From SLRI01 sp964576715 (GTDB lineage Bacteria > Pseudomonadota > Alphaproteobacteria > Geminicoccales > Geminicoccaceae): 10,861 nt of DNA. Numbering within the stretch: the first letter of the stretch is position 1; the number at the start of each line of letters is the position of its first letter. The notes below the pieces were generated by a model. That model was not told the DNA's origin. It ran no database searches and worked only from the letters and a program-made list of their open reading frames with translations. Both the position numbers and the translations under genes were made by a program. This document shows, in pieces, positions 1-8,594 of this stretch. The stretch lies in contig CAZNWE010000111.1 in assembly GCA_964576715.1 (NCBI GenBank), positions 1-10,861 of the forward strand. Direction: 5' to 3'.

Positions 1-885
1 CTCAACGGCGTGCAGCTCGGCATGACCCTCTTCCTGATGGCGGCCGGCCTCACGCTCGTCTTCGGCGTCATGAACTTCATCAACCTGGCGCACGGCTCGC
101 TGTTCATGGCCGGCGCCTATGGCGCCGCCTTCGTTGCGGCCGAGACCGGCTCGTTCCTCACCGGCCTCGGCGCCGGTGTCGCCGCCGCGGCGCTGTTCGG
201 CGTCCTGTTCGACCGGGTCATCGTCAGAAGGCTGGAGGGCCGCGACCATCTCGACCAGGTGCTGGCGACCTTCGCCGTGATCCTGATCGCCAACGAGACC
301 GTGCGGCTGGTCTTCGGTCGCCAGCCCTTGGCCCTCGACCCGCCGGCCTGGCTCCAGGGCACTATCGAGATCCTGCCCGGTGCTCCCTATCCGATCTACC
401 GCCTCGCCGTCATCGGTGTCGGCCTTCTTGTCATGCTCCTGCTCTGGTGGCTGGTGATGCGCACCAAGGTCGGCATGTGGGTCAGGGCAGGGGCCTCGAA
501 TCCCGAGATGATCCAGCTCCTCGGCGTCGACATCAGCCGGCTCAACGGCCTGATCTTCGCCCTCGGTGCGGCACTCGCCGGGCTTGCCGGCATCGTCGCC
601 GGGCCGTTCATCGCGATCCAGTCCGGCATGGGCGAGAGCATCCTGATCCTCGCCTTCGTCGTGGTCGTCATCGGCGGCATCGGCTCCATCGCCGGGGCCG
701 CGATCGGTGCTCTCGTCGTCGGCATCGGCGACACGCTCGGCCGCGCCTACCTGCCCGACCTGCTCCGGGCCATCGTCCCGGCCGGCACCGCCGACGGGCT
801 CGGGCCGGCCGTGGCGTCGATGGCCATCTACCTGCTCATGGCCGTGGTCCTCGCCCTTCGCCCGAAGGGCCTGATGGCACGATGA
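1..885 (+). CDS. livH: LIV-type ABC transporter permease LivH (5' partial)
   Basis: Inner-membrane permease of a branched-chain amino acid (LIV/HAAT) ABC importer, expected to pair with the LivM product to form the channel. The reading frame is open from base 1. The visible protein starts LNGVQLGM, and LivH proteins normally carry this segment about ten residues after their start, so the true start lies just outside the window. The GTG at 10 is therefore not taken as the start. Family marks are the early NFINLAHGSLFMAGAYGA segment (about bases 73-126), the cytoplasmic-loop stretch around GMWVRAGASNPEMIQLLGVD (472-531) that contacts the ATPases, the glycine-rich VVVIGGIGSIAGAAIGALVVG segment near 660-722, and the usual C-terminal LRPKGL tail. 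Many hydrophobic helices are evident. The stop overlaps the start of the next gene (ATGA), indicating translational coupling. The substrate cannot be fixed from the permease alone. Confidence 0.93.
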   Translation, partial: LNGVQLGMTLFLMAAGLTLVFGVMNFINLAHGSLFMAGAYGAAFVAAETGSFLTGLGAGVAAAALFGVLFDRVIVRRLEGRDHLDQVLATFAVILIANETVRLVFGRQPLALDPPAWLQGTIEILPGAPYPIYRLAVIGVGLLVMLLLWWLVMRTKVGMWVRAGASNPEMIQLLGVDISRLNGLIFALGAALAGLAGIVAGPFIAIQSGMGESILILAFVVVVIGGIGSIAGAAIGALVVGIGDTLGRAYLPDLLRAIVPAGTADGLGPAVASMAIYLLMAVVLALRPKGLMAR

Positions 886-1844
886 GAACCGCCTGGCCCT
901 TGGCCCTGGCGCTGGGCACCCTGGCGCTCGCCGCCGTCTATGTCGACCAGTCCGGCCAGCGCTACTTGTGGACCATCTTGACGCTGATCACCGTCTATGC
1001 GCTTGCCGCCTCGGCCCTCAACCTCGTCCTCGGCATGGGCGGGCTCGTCTCCTTCGGCCACGCCGCCTTCCTCGGCACGGGCGGCTACGTGGTCGGCATC
1101 CTGTCGGTGCACGCCTTCGAGAACGAGCCCCTCTTCGGCCTCTTCGCCAGCAACGAGGCGCTCGTCGTCTGGCCCTCGGCCCTCCTCGCCGGCGGGGTCC
1201 TGGGCCTGCTGATCGGCCTCGTCTGCCTCAGGACCTCGGGCGCCTACTTCATCATGATCACGCTCGCCTTCGCCCAGATGCTCTATTTCGGCTTCGTCTC
1301 GGCCGAGCGCTACGGCGGCGAGGACGGCCTGTCGCTCTGGTGGGGCCGCAACGAGCTTTTCGGGGCCAGCCTCGACGACCGGCGCCGCCTCTTCATCGCC
1401 TGCTGGCTGCTCCTCGCCTTCTGGAGCCTCCTGAAGCTTCGCCTGATGGCGGCCCCGCTCGGCCGCGCCCTCGTCGCCTCGCGGCTCAACCCGGAGCGGC
1501 TCGAGGCACTGGGCGTCGACGTCTTCCACCTCCGCCTCCTGGCCTTCGTCGTCTCCGCCGCCGTGACGGCCCTCGCCGGCGCGCTCCTCGCCAACCTCAC
1601 CAGCTTCGTCAGCCCGGCCAACCTCGCCTGGCCGGTCTCCGGCAAGCTCATCGTCATCTGCGTCCTCGGCGGCCTCGGCACCGTTGCCGGCCCGATCTTC
1701 GGCGCTGCCGTCTTCATCCTGCTCGAGGAGACGCTGGTCGGCTACACCGAGCACTGGCAGCTCTTCGTCGGCCTCGTCCTCCTGGCCATCGTGCTGCTCT
1801 CGAAGCGCGGCGTCAGCGGCCTCTTCGCTTCGCGGCGGGAGTGA
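882..1844 (+). CDS. livM: LIV-type ABC transporter permease LivM
   Basis: Second inner-membrane permease of the LIV-type importer, 320 residues, within the usual range for LivM. The ATG at 882 overlaps the livH stop as ATGA. The open frame runs further upstream, but that part is read through livH and is ignored. After an N-terminal hydrophobic helix come the family segment LNLVLGMGGLVSFGHAAFLG (about residues 47-66), LRTSGAYFIMITLAFAQM, and YGGEDGLSL, a loop typical of LivM proteins. These are followed by the ATPase-contact loop (ALVASRLNPERLEALGVD) and a C-terminal GGLGTVAGPIFGA segment. The protein ends in a short basic tail. It sits between livH and the two ATPase genes in one operon. Family assignment is secure; amino acid specificity is inferred from the family only. 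Confidence 0.93.
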   Translation: MRTAWPLALALGTLALAAVYVDQSGQRYLWTILTLITVYALAASALNLVLGMGGLVSFGHAAFLGTGGYVVGILSVHAFENEPLFGLFASNEALVVWPSALLAGGVLGLLIGLVCLRTSGAYFIMITLAFAQMLYFGFVSAERYGGEDGLSLWWGRNELFGASLDDRRRLFIACWLLLAFWSLLKLRLMAAPLGRALVASRLNPERLEALGVDVFHLRLLAFVVSAAVTALAGALLANLTSFVSPANLAWPVSGKLIVICVLGGLGTVAGPIFGAAVFILLEETLVGYTEHWQLFVGLVLLAIVLLSKRGVSGLFASRRE

Positions 1845-1848
1845 CGCC

Positions 1849-2579
1849 TTGGCCGCACCGCTCCTGCAGGCGACCACCCTCGCCAAGGCGTTCGGCGGTG
1901 TCTTCGCCGTGCGCGACGTCTCGCTCGACCTGGCGGCCGGCGAGATCCATGCCCTGATCGGTCCGAACGGGGCCGGCAAGAGCACCGCCATCGGCCTGCT
2001 GCACGGGGCCATCGCCGCCGATGCCGGCAGCGTGCGCTTCGCCGGCCGGCGGCTCGACGGCCTGGGCCCCGCAGCCCGCGCCCGCGCCGGCCTCGGCCGC
2101 TCCTACCAGCGCCCCGCCGTCTTCAAGGAGCTCAGCGTCGCCGAGCATCTCCGCCTCGCGATGCGCGCCGCTGCGGGGCGGGCCTTCGGCTGCTGGCGAC
2201 CCGCCCGGGAGCCGGTGAGCGAGCAACTCGACGCTTTCGGCCTCGCCGATCTCGCCGACCGCCCGGCCGGTGCCCTGGCGCACGGCCAGCAGCGCCTGCT
2301 CGAGCTCGCCATGGTGGTGGCGACCCGGCCCAAGGCGATCCTCATGGACGAGCCCTTCGCCGGCCTCGCCCCCGACGACCGCCCGGCCCTGACGAGAAGG
2401 CTCGCGACTCTCAAGCACCGACACGCGATCCTCCTGGTCGAGCACGACATGGACGTCGTCTTCAAGATCGCCGATCGCATCTCGGTCTTGGTCACCGGCG
2501 CGCTGATCGCCAGCGGCCCGCCCGACCAGGTGCGGGCCGACCCCGTCGTACAGCGCGCCTATCTCCGGGACGACGGCTG

Positions 2580-2580
<1 letters not shown>
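1849..2580 (+). CDS. livG: LIV-type ABC transporter ATP-binding protein LivG
   Basis: Cytoplasmic ATPase subunit that powers the LivHM channel. The protein is 243 residues if it starts at TTG 1849. That start is chosen because GGGAG lies at 1837-1841, seven bases upstream, and because the first residues (AAPLLQATTLAKAFGG) match the usual LivG beginning. An upstream extension would run through livM. Motifs in order are Walker A GPNGAGKST (38-46), signature LAHGQQR (143-149), Walker B ILMDEP (164-169) and H-loop LVEHDMD with His199. The C-terminal ADRISVLVTGALIASGPP and VQRAYL stretches are typical of LivG. All catalytic residues are present. The gap after livM is 4 nt, and the stop overlaps the livF start by one base (TGATG). 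Confidence 0.92.
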
Positions 2581-3266
<686 letters not shown>

Positions 3267-3303
3267 AGGGTGACCTTTCGGCCGGCAGCGCGGCACCGTC
3301 GCT

Positions 3304-3329
3304 GTGGCGCCGAGGTCACAAAGCGCCAC
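3304..3329 (+). terminator. Hairpin downstream of livF, possible weak terminator
   Basis: A perfect 7-bp stem, GTGGCGC at 3304-3310 and GCGCCAC at 3323-3329, encloses a 12-nt loop, starting 38 bases after the livF stop. There is no T-run after it, so it does not fit a standard rho-independent terminator. A second 7-bp inverted pair (GTGACCT 3270-3276, AGGTCAC 3313-3319) overlaps it and would compete for folding. It could be an mRNA-end stabilising hairpin, or chance in GC-rich DNA. Confidence 0.3.
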
Positions 3330-3788
3330 GGACGAGGCACCTGCGCGCCGGCACGCCCGGCCGCGACGGGGGACGACGAGCGCCGATAGCCGAAGGCCGG
3401 GTGCCAAGGGCCGGTCGAGGCCGTTCTGTCCGGCGGCCTACCCCCTTGCCGGTGCGCCCACGCCGCCTGCCGACGCTGCCCTTCTCGACTACGGCCGACA
3501 TCTCTATCCAATTGACGGCAAACGCGGATCGCTCGCGACGACGCGAGCCCGCCGCGGCTCGCAACTGAGCCTCCCGCTCCGCCTGTCCCGCACCGAGCGG
3601 GCTGCCCGCCCGGTCCGCCGCCGGCGCCAGCCCAACCGAGCTGAGCCCGCCCGATAGCACCGCATGAGACCGTACAAGCGTGCGTTGGCGGCAGGCCCCC
3701 GGCAGCCCCAAAGGTGGCGAAATCGGCATTCGGCTATGCTGATTCACGTCCGGAGCCAGGCTCGCCCGCGTCGGCCTCGTCGGTGGCC

Positions 3789-3818
3789 TTGAAGTGGGCA
3801 ACGCAGCACGTCTATGAT
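3789..3818 (+). promoter_or_regulatory. Candidate sigma70-type promoter for the polysaccharide operon
   Basis: TTGAAG (3789-3794) and TATGAT (3813-3818) are separated by 18 bases. Each matches the housekeeping consensus (TTGACA/TATAAT) in at least four of six positions, and they stand in a less GC-rich stretch. Transcription would begin near 3825 and leave a leader of about 320 bases before the start at 4147. This is read from sequence alone; alphaproteobacterial promoters vary. Confidence 0.4.
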
Positions 3819-3960
3819 GCAGATGGGACGGATGGCAGAAATCCAACTTCGGACTCGGCGCCTGCGTGAGAATGATGGGACAAGGCGTAGCCAATTGCTC
3901 GTTCACGCGGACGCGGCTTGTTCGGCTTGAGGTGTGGCTCGGGCGGGTGTCGCCGGTTGG

Positions 3961-3973
3961 CGGCCTTCGGCCG
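3961..3973 (+). other. Small hairpin in the candidate leader
   Basis: CGGCC and GGCCG flank a TTC loop, giving a compact 5-bp all-GC stem inside the putative untranslated leader of the wzc-like gene. It may be incidental in DNA of this composition. Confidence 0.2.
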
Positions 3974-4133
3974 GTGGGCCCGTTGCTCGTCGGCGGCAGC
4001 CAACACTCGCGCCCGATGACCGGTACGCTAGGCACAGGCGACCAGCGAGGCACCTGCGGCCAGCGCGGCAGCAGGAGCCAGTCGGGCAATGGTGACAATG
4101 GAGCGCGCTGCACGGCAGCCGCGCCGTGGCCCC

Positions 4134-4140
4134 GGGTGAG
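4134..4140 (+). promoter_or_regulatory. Ribosome binding site deciding the wzc-like start
   Basis: GGGTGAG lies six bases before ATG 4147 and resembles an anti-16S site. An alternative in-frame GTG at 4126 has no comparable site and would place this purine run inside the coding sequence, so ATG 4147 is preferred. Confidence 0.5.
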
Positions 4141-4146
4141 TACGGC

Positions 4147-6453
4147 ATGGCGCTAGCGCAGACCCCGGAACTCTCGGCGGCCGAGCAGCGCCAGCGGCTG
4201 CTCAAGGCCTATGGCGACCTCGGCGATATCGACCTCAAGGAAGCCCTGCTCGGCCTCTGGCGGCGCAAGTGGCTGATCGTCTTCATCACCCTGGTCTTCG
4301 CCGGCGCCACCGCCGCCGTCGTCTCGACCATGACGCCGCTCTACACGGCGAGCGTCAAGCTGATCTTCGAGGAGCCGCGGATCAACCTCCTGCCCGGCCT
4401 GATCAACCAGACGGCGGCGACCGAGCAGCTCGAGGTCATCGCCTCGCGCACGGTTGCAGCCCGCGTCATCGACCGCCTCGGCCTGCGCTTCGACCCCGAG
4501 TTCAACACCGACTTGCAGCCGGAGACGGCCTTCGCCCAGTTCATCGGGCGGCTGCGCACCTTCGATCTCTCGACCTGGGTGCCGCCGGCGATCGGCGATG
4601 CCCTGATCGGCGACGAGCCGGCGGGCGAGACGGCATCGCCGCCGAGCGAGCCGGCGATCAGCGACCAGATGCGCGAGCGGCTGCTGCAGGAGGAGATCGT
4701 CGATTCCTTCCTCGGCCGCCTCGAGGTCGAAACGCTCCAGCAGTCGAACGTCGTTGAGATCAGCTTCGTCTCCGAGCGGCCGAGCCAGGCGGCCGTGATC
4801 GCCGATGCCGTCGCCAACGCCTATCTCGAGCAGCGGCTCGAGGCCAAGTTCGAGGAAATCCAGCGCAGCACCAACTGGCTCAACGAGCGGATCGCCGAGT
4901 TGCGCGAGCAGGTGCAGACGGCCGAGGCGGCGCTCGAGGAGTACCGTCGGCAGAGCGGCCTGATGGATTCGTCGCGCGGCGGCGAGGGGGCCGATGCGCA
5001 GGTGGCCGAACTGAACACCCAGCTCATTCTCGCCCGCACCGAGCGGGCCGAGCGCGAGGCCAGGCGGGACCAGGTGCGCCGCCTGCTGCAGGGTGGCGGC
5101 GAAGGGCTGGCCCAGGCCCTCGAGGTCCTGAACTCGCCCCTGATCAACAATCTCGTGGAGCAGCAGATCGAGCTCAACCGCCAGGTCGCAGATCTCTCCC
5201 AGGTCTACGGCAGCCGGCACCCGCAGCTCCTGAACGCCCGGGCCGAGCTCGCGGACCTGCAGACCAAGATCCAGCAGGAGGCCGCCCGGGTCGCCCAGGG
5301 CCTCAACGCCGAGGTGGCGGTCGCCCGCGAGCGCGAGCGGCTGCTCGAGCAGGGCCTGCGCGACCTCGAGAGTGCCATGGCCGACACCCAGGAGGCGTCG
5401 GTGACCCTGCGGGCCCTCGAGCGCGAGGCCGACGCCGCCCGCAACCTGCTCGAGACCTTCCTGCAGCAGGCGCAGGAGCTGCGCTCGACCGAGGACATCG
5501 GCACCCAGCGCGCCGATGCCAGCGTCATCGCCGCCGCCGCCATCCCGCGCTTCCCGTCCTACCCGAAGAAGAAGCTCGCGGTCGCCGCCGCGATCGTCGT
5601 CGGCGGCGTCATCGGCGTGCTCCTCGCCCTGCTGCTCGAGCGGTTCGACGCGGTCTTTCGCAGTGCCGAGCAGTTCGAGGACGGCCTCGGCCTGCCGGTG
5701 TTCGCCTCGATGCCCGATCTCAGCCGCCTCCGGGAGGTGCGCAAGCACGGCCTCGCCGCCTATGTCGTCGACAAGCCCAACACCGGCGCGGCCGAGGCGG
5801 TGCGCGCCATCAACGCCAAGATGATGCTGCTGCGCGGCGAGGCCGGCAGCTCGGTCATCCAGTTCGTCTCGGCCGAGCCCGAGGAGGGCAAGTCGAGCCT
5901 CGCCATCGCCAGTGCTCAGCTGCACGCCAAGGGCGGCCGGCAGGTGCTGCTGATCGACGCCGACTTCCGCCAGTCGAGCGTCGCCGAGGCGTTCGGCACG
6001 GCGGTCGCACCCGGACTCACCGAGGTGATGGCCAAGCAGCTGTCCGCCGAGGAGGCGATCCGCCGCGACCCGGCCACCGGCGCGCATCTCCTGACCACCG
6101 GTCGGTTCGTCCCCTCGTCCCACGACATGCTGGTCGGCGGCCAGTTCGCCCGGGTGCTCGACTGGGCCCGCGACCACTACGAGCTGGTCATCGTCGACTC
6201 GCCGCCCGTCCTCTCGCTCAGCGACGCCTCGCTGATCGCGGCTGCCGTCGACCGCAGCATCTTCGTCGCGCGCTGGGGCAGGACACGCCGCAAGACCGTG
6301 GTCTATGCGCTCAAGCAGCTGACCGCCGCCGGTGCCACGGTGTATGGCGCCGTGCTGTCCTTCGTCGACCTCAAGCGGGCGGCGAGCTACGCCTACGGCG
6401 ATTCCGAGCGCTACGGCGCCAAGCACCAGAAATACTACCTGGACAAGGCGTGA
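4147..6453 (+). CDS. Wzc/GumC-like polysaccharide co-polymerase with BY-kinase domain
   Basis: Inner-membrane protein of 768 residues that controls chain length and export of exopolysaccharide or capsule, with a fused cytoplasmic tyrosine autokinase (PCP-2a class). An N-terminal Wzz domain starts near residue 28 and includes the first membrane helix (about 42-62). A long periplasmic part rich in Glu/Gln/Arg coiled coil follows (about 228-445). Next comes the proline-rich AIPRFPSYPKKK (465-476) that precedes the second helix (477-497). The kinase domain carries Walker A AEPEEGKSS (576-584), Walker A' LLIDADFR (601-608) and Walker B LVIVDSPP (680-687). The tail has a tyrosine cluster at 748, 750, 756, 763 and 764, the expected autophosphorylation region. 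Everything needed for activity is present. It heads a run of polysaccharide genes; no partner phosphatase or outer-membrane exporter lies in the window. Export-pathway type (Wzx/Wzy) is inferred from the downstream Wzy-like gene. Confidence 0.9.
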   Translation: MALAQTPELSAAEQRQRLLKAYGDLGDIDLKEALLGLWRRKWLIVFITLVFAGATAAVVSTMTPLYTASVKLIFEEPRINLLPGLINQTAATEQLEVIASRTVAARVIDRLGLRFDPEFNTDLQPETAFAQFIGRLRTFDLSTWVPPAIGDALIGDEPAGETASPPSEPAISDQMRERLLQEEIVDSFLGRLEVETLQQSNVVEISFVSERPSQAAVIADAVANAYLEQRLEAKFEEIQRSTNWLNERIAELREQVQTAEAALEEYRRQSGLMDSSRGGEGADAQVAELNTQLILARTERAEREARRDQVRRLLQGGGEGLAQALEVLNSPLINNLVEQQIELNRQVADLSQVYGSRHPQLLNARAELADLQTKIQQEAARVAQGLNAEVAVARERERLLEQGLRDLESAMADTQEASVTLRALEREADAARNLLETFLQQAQELRSTEDIGTQRADASVIAAAAIPRFPSYPKKKLAVAAAIVVGGVIGVLLALLLERFDAVFRSAEQFEDGLGLPVFASMPDLSRLREVRKHGLAAYVVDKPNTGAAEAVRAINAKMMLLRGEAGSSVIQFVSAEPEEGKSSLAIASAQLHAKGGRQVLLIDADFRQSSVAEAFGTAVAPGLTEVMAKQLSAEEAIRRDPATGAHLLTTGRFVPSSHDMLVGGQFARVLDWARDHYELVIVDSPPVLSLSDASLIAAAVDRSIFVARWGRTRRKTVVYALKQLTAAGATVYGAVLSFVDLKRAASYAYGDSERYGAKHQKYYLDKA

Positions 6454-6495
6454 GCCGGCCGTCCTGTCGCCCGAAGACCCGCGAGCGATCACCCG

Positions 6496-6502
6496 AAAGG
6501 AG
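6496..6502 (+). promoter_or_regulatory. Strong ribosome binding site before the GT2 gene
   Basis: AAAGGAG ends nine bases before ATG 6512. It is the best Shine-Dalgarno match in the window and fixes the start, although the frame stays open back to 6332 through the end of the wzc-like gene. Confidence 0.75.
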
Positions 6503-6511
6503 CAAGCGCCG

Positions 6512-7528
6512 ATGACCGGCCCCGAGAACACGAGCCAGCAGGCGCCCCTGGTCACCATCGGTGTCCCGGTCTACAACGGCGCGGCGATGCTCGGCGACAT
6601 GCTGGCCTCGCTCGAGGCGCAGACCTTCAAGCCCTTCAAGGTGGTGATCTGCGACAACGCCTCGACCGACCAGACCCCCGACATCGCCCAGGCCTTCTGC
6701 GCCCGCGACCCCCGCTTCACCTACCACCGCAATCCAGAGAACATCGGCGCCGCCCCCAACTTCAACCGGGTCTGGGACATCGACCACTCGACCCCCTACT
6801 ACAAATGGGCCGCCCACGACGACAGCTACGCGCCGACCTATCTCGAGCGCTGTGTCGAGGTGCTGGAGCGCGAGCCGGACGTGGTAATCTCGTACCCGAT
6901 CACGGTGATGAAGGCGGAGATGGGTGACAGTGATGCGCCCGACCGGCTGGTGCTGCGCCACGCCGTCATCGACGCCTTCGCCGATGAGCACGGTCGGCCA
7001 TGCTGGACATTGGGCCCGCTGGCCCTCTGCGAAGGGCCTGATCCGGCCGGTCGGCTGTCCGAGTTTTTGAATAAAAATGCCAATTGCTTCGAGATATTCG
7101 GTGTCATGCGGGTGAGTGCGTTGCTCAAGACTCCGCTGCACCGCAGTTACTATGGGTCCGACCGGGCGCTCTTGGCGCGCCTGGTGGTCATCGGACCTTT
7201 CCGACAGGTGCAAGAACCGCTCTACATCAATCATTTCCACAAGCATGCAAGCCGCGGCATGAGCCGCGCCAAGCAACGTACCTGGATCGACACCAAGGGC
7301 GGTGTCAGGTTCCGCATCGCCAGCATGTATGCCGACATCCTGAGCGGGCCGCGTGATGCCGGCCTTCCCGTGCGCGATCAGGCCCGCTGCGCTGCCGTCA
7401 CGCTCGGCAATTTCGCCACCCGTTACACCGATCGGCTCGGCCGCAAGATCGGGCGCGCGCTTGGCTTGGGCGGCGCTGGATCGCCCCCGGCAGGGAAGAG
7501 CGGCGGCGAGAACCGGGCGTCCGCCTGA
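6512..7528 (+). CDS. Family 2 glycosyltransferase
   Basis: Predicted GT-A fold inverting glycosyltransferase of 338 residues that would add a sugar to the lipid-linked repeat unit on the cytoplasmic face of the membrane. The N-terminal half is clearly GT2. It has VTIGVPVYNG (14-23), VVICDNASTDQT (44-55), the NIGAAPNFNR stretch (77-86) and the metal/nucleotide-binding HDD at 102-104. The acceptor-side half has GSDRALLARL from residue 215, resembling the (E/G)D-R region of this family. The last twenty or so residues are Gly/Ser/Pro-rich and look disordered. There is no membrane helix. The start is set by the AAAGGAG site. The first half has the high GC of its neighbours, whereas from about base 7055 (residue ~182) AT-rich codons such as TTT, AAT, AAA and ATA appear and GC drops to about 53-58% per 60 bases in places. 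Sugar donor and acceptor cannot be told. Confidence 0.88.
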   Translation: MTGPENTSQQAPLVTIGVPVYNGAAMLGDMLASLEAQTFKPFKVVICDNASTDQTPDIAQAFCARDPRFTYHRNPENIGAAPNFNRVWDIDHSTPYYKWAAHDDSYAPTYLERCVEVLEREPDVVISYPITVMKAEMGDSDAPDRLVLRHAVIDAFADEHGRPCWTLGPLALCEGPDPAGRLSEFLNKNANCFEIFGVMRVSALLKTPLHRSYYGSDRALLARLVVIGPFRQVQEPLYINHFHKHASRGMSRAKQRTWIDTKGGVRFRIASMYADILSGPRDAGLPVRDQARCAAVTLGNFATRYTDRLGRKIGRALGLGGAGSPPAGKSGGENRASA

Positions 7529-7571
7529 CAACCTTTGTCCCAGAAATGCGTCCCAAGACTAGGCAGGTAAG

Positions 7572-8594
7572 GTGCGCGCGAGCCGTCTCCCCAGCATCAA
7601 GCGTTCGACGCTCTACCGAAACGCGTTCGTGCAGTGGCTGCTTGCGACGTCTCCGACACTCGCACACCTCCTCGAGGATGGGTACCGCCACGTCCTGACA
7701 CGGGTGATGCGCCCAGAGGCCAACGCCGACGCTGCCGATTTGGCGGCACGGCTCGGTACGTTCGAGGCGAATTTCCCGCAAGCGCTCGGCGATTCTGACG
7801 AAACGCCGGTGTTCCTCTTGGCGGCCGGTTGGCGATCCGGGTCGACGTTGCTGCAGCGCGTGCTGATGAAGAGCGGTGACATGATGATCTGGGGCGAGCC
7901 CTTTGGCCGCTCGGGCATCACCCCGACCCTCGCCGACCAGTTCCGGCCGTTCACCGCCGACTGGCCACCGTCGAGCTATTTCGTCGGCCAAGCTGGTCGT
8001 GACCTTTCGGGCCAGTGGATCGCCAACAGCTTTCCGCCGACCGACCGCCTCGTTGCCGCCCATCGCGCCTTCTTCATCGAATTGCTCGGCGCACCCGCGC
8101 GGCAGCTCGGCTATCGCCGTTGGGGCTTCAAGGAAGTGCGCCTCGACGGCCACCATGCCCTCTATCTGAAGATGCTCTTTCCCCGCGCCCGCTTCGTGTT
8201 TCTGGTCAGAGATCCGTATGCCGGCTACGCCTCGTTCCGCCACTACATCAAAAGCGATTTTCTTGCCTGGCCGCGGCGCCCGGTGTTCTCCGCCGGTGAC
8301 TATGGCAGCGTCTGGCGCGAACTGGTCGAGACCTTCGAGCGCGCCTGCCCAGAGGTCGACGGTTTTTGGCTCCGCTACGAAGACTATCTCACCGACCCGT
8401 CGCGCCATGCGGCGCTGTGCGCCTACCTCGACGCAGAACTCCCCGAACCGCAGACCCTAGAACGTATCGCCTCGTTCGGGCAATCGGGGCACAGCGAGAC
8501 GGCGCGGCCCGAAAATCGACTGCTCTGGTGGGAACGGCGCGGCCTGTCCCGCGCGCTCGGCGATGTCGCGATGCGTCATGGCTATGCTCGATGA
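7572..8594 (+). CDS. PAPS-dependent sulfotransferase
   Basis: Predicted cytoplasmic enzyme of 340 residues that moves a sulfuryl group from PAPS to an acceptor, here most likely a sugar of the polysaccharide made by this cluster. The 5'-phosphosulfate loop reads LLAAGWRSGSTLL (82-94), with the RSGST core at 88-92. The 3'-phosphate site reads FVFLVRDPYAGYAS, with Arg213 and Ser221 eight residues apart as in known sulfotransferases. A WGFKEVR stretch between them is typical of bacterial members. There is no signal peptide. GTG 7572 is chosen because a stop (TAG, 7560-7562) lies just upstream in frame and an AGG lies eight bases ahead. It follows the GT2 gene by 43 bases. Codon use is more relaxed than in the wzc-like and wzy-like genes. 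Family membership is firm; the acceptor is inferred from context, and a protein or lipid acceptor is not excluded. Confidence 0.85.
   Translation: MRASRLPSIKRSTLYRNAFVQWLLATSPTLAHLLEDGYRHVLTRVMRPEANADAADLAARLGTFEANFPQALGDSDETPVFLLAAGWRSGSTLLQRVLMKSGDMMIWGEPFGRSGITPTLADQFRPFTADWPPSSYFVGQAGRDLSGQWIANSFPPTDRLVAAHRAFFIELLGAPARQLGYRRWGFKEVRLDGHHALYLKMLFPRARFVFLVRDPYAGYASFRHYIKSDFLAWPRRPVFSAGDYGSVWRELVETFERACPEVDGFWLRYEDYLTDPSRHAALCAYLDAELPEPQTLERIASFGQSGHSETARPENRLLWWERRGLSRALGDVAMRHGYAR

Larger units (their letters stand above)
3267..4146. other. Long intergenic region without a convincing gene
   Basis: About 880 bases separate livF from the polysaccharide cluster. Open frames exist on both strands, the longest on the minus strand over 3316-4113. 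Their products are Pro/Arg/Ser-rich without recognisable domains, as expected of chance frames in GC-rich DNA. I see no tRNA, rRNA, transposase remnant or CRISPR pattern. What can be pointed out is the hairpin after livF, a sigma70-like promoter at 3789-3818, a small hairpin CGGCC-TTC-GGCCG at 3961-3973 and a 13-base direct repeat at 3333-3345 and 4046-4058. The region may be a decayed gene, or regulatory DNA for the operon that follows. Confidence 0.6.

Noticed and set aside
447..881. Upstream extension of the livM reading frame
   Set aside because: It runs through livH in another frame and reads as Arg/His-rich noise; the ATGA overlap at 882 gives a normal LivM start.
828..2012. Long minus-strand frame antisense to livM and livG
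   Set aside because: Composition is extremely Glu/Ala/Asp/Gly-rich and mirrors the codon bias of the plus-strand genes, which carry clear LivM and LivG motifs.
3812..4006. 64-codon minus-strand frame and a 96-codon plus-strand frame at 3866-4156 as possible small genes
   Set aside because: Both are low in hydrophobic residues, rich in Arg/Gly/His/Ser, lack a good ribosome binding site and overlap each other.
3316..4113. 265-codon minus-strand frame in the gene-free region
   Set aside because: The product is Pro/Arg/Ser-rich with no domain, helix pattern or signal, and codon use does not resemble the real genes. I could not see transposase motifs in it.
4126..4146. GTG 4126 as start of the wzc-like gene
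   Set aside because: ATG 4147 has GGGTGAG six bases upstream, and the extra seven residues from the GTG add nothing recognisable.
4153..6558. Very long open frame on the minus strand antisense to the wzc-like gene
   Set aside because: Long antisense frames arise when third positions are almost all G or C. The plus-strand product has full domain structure and motifs, whereas this one is a Leu/Gly/Asp/Arg-rich string with no domain.
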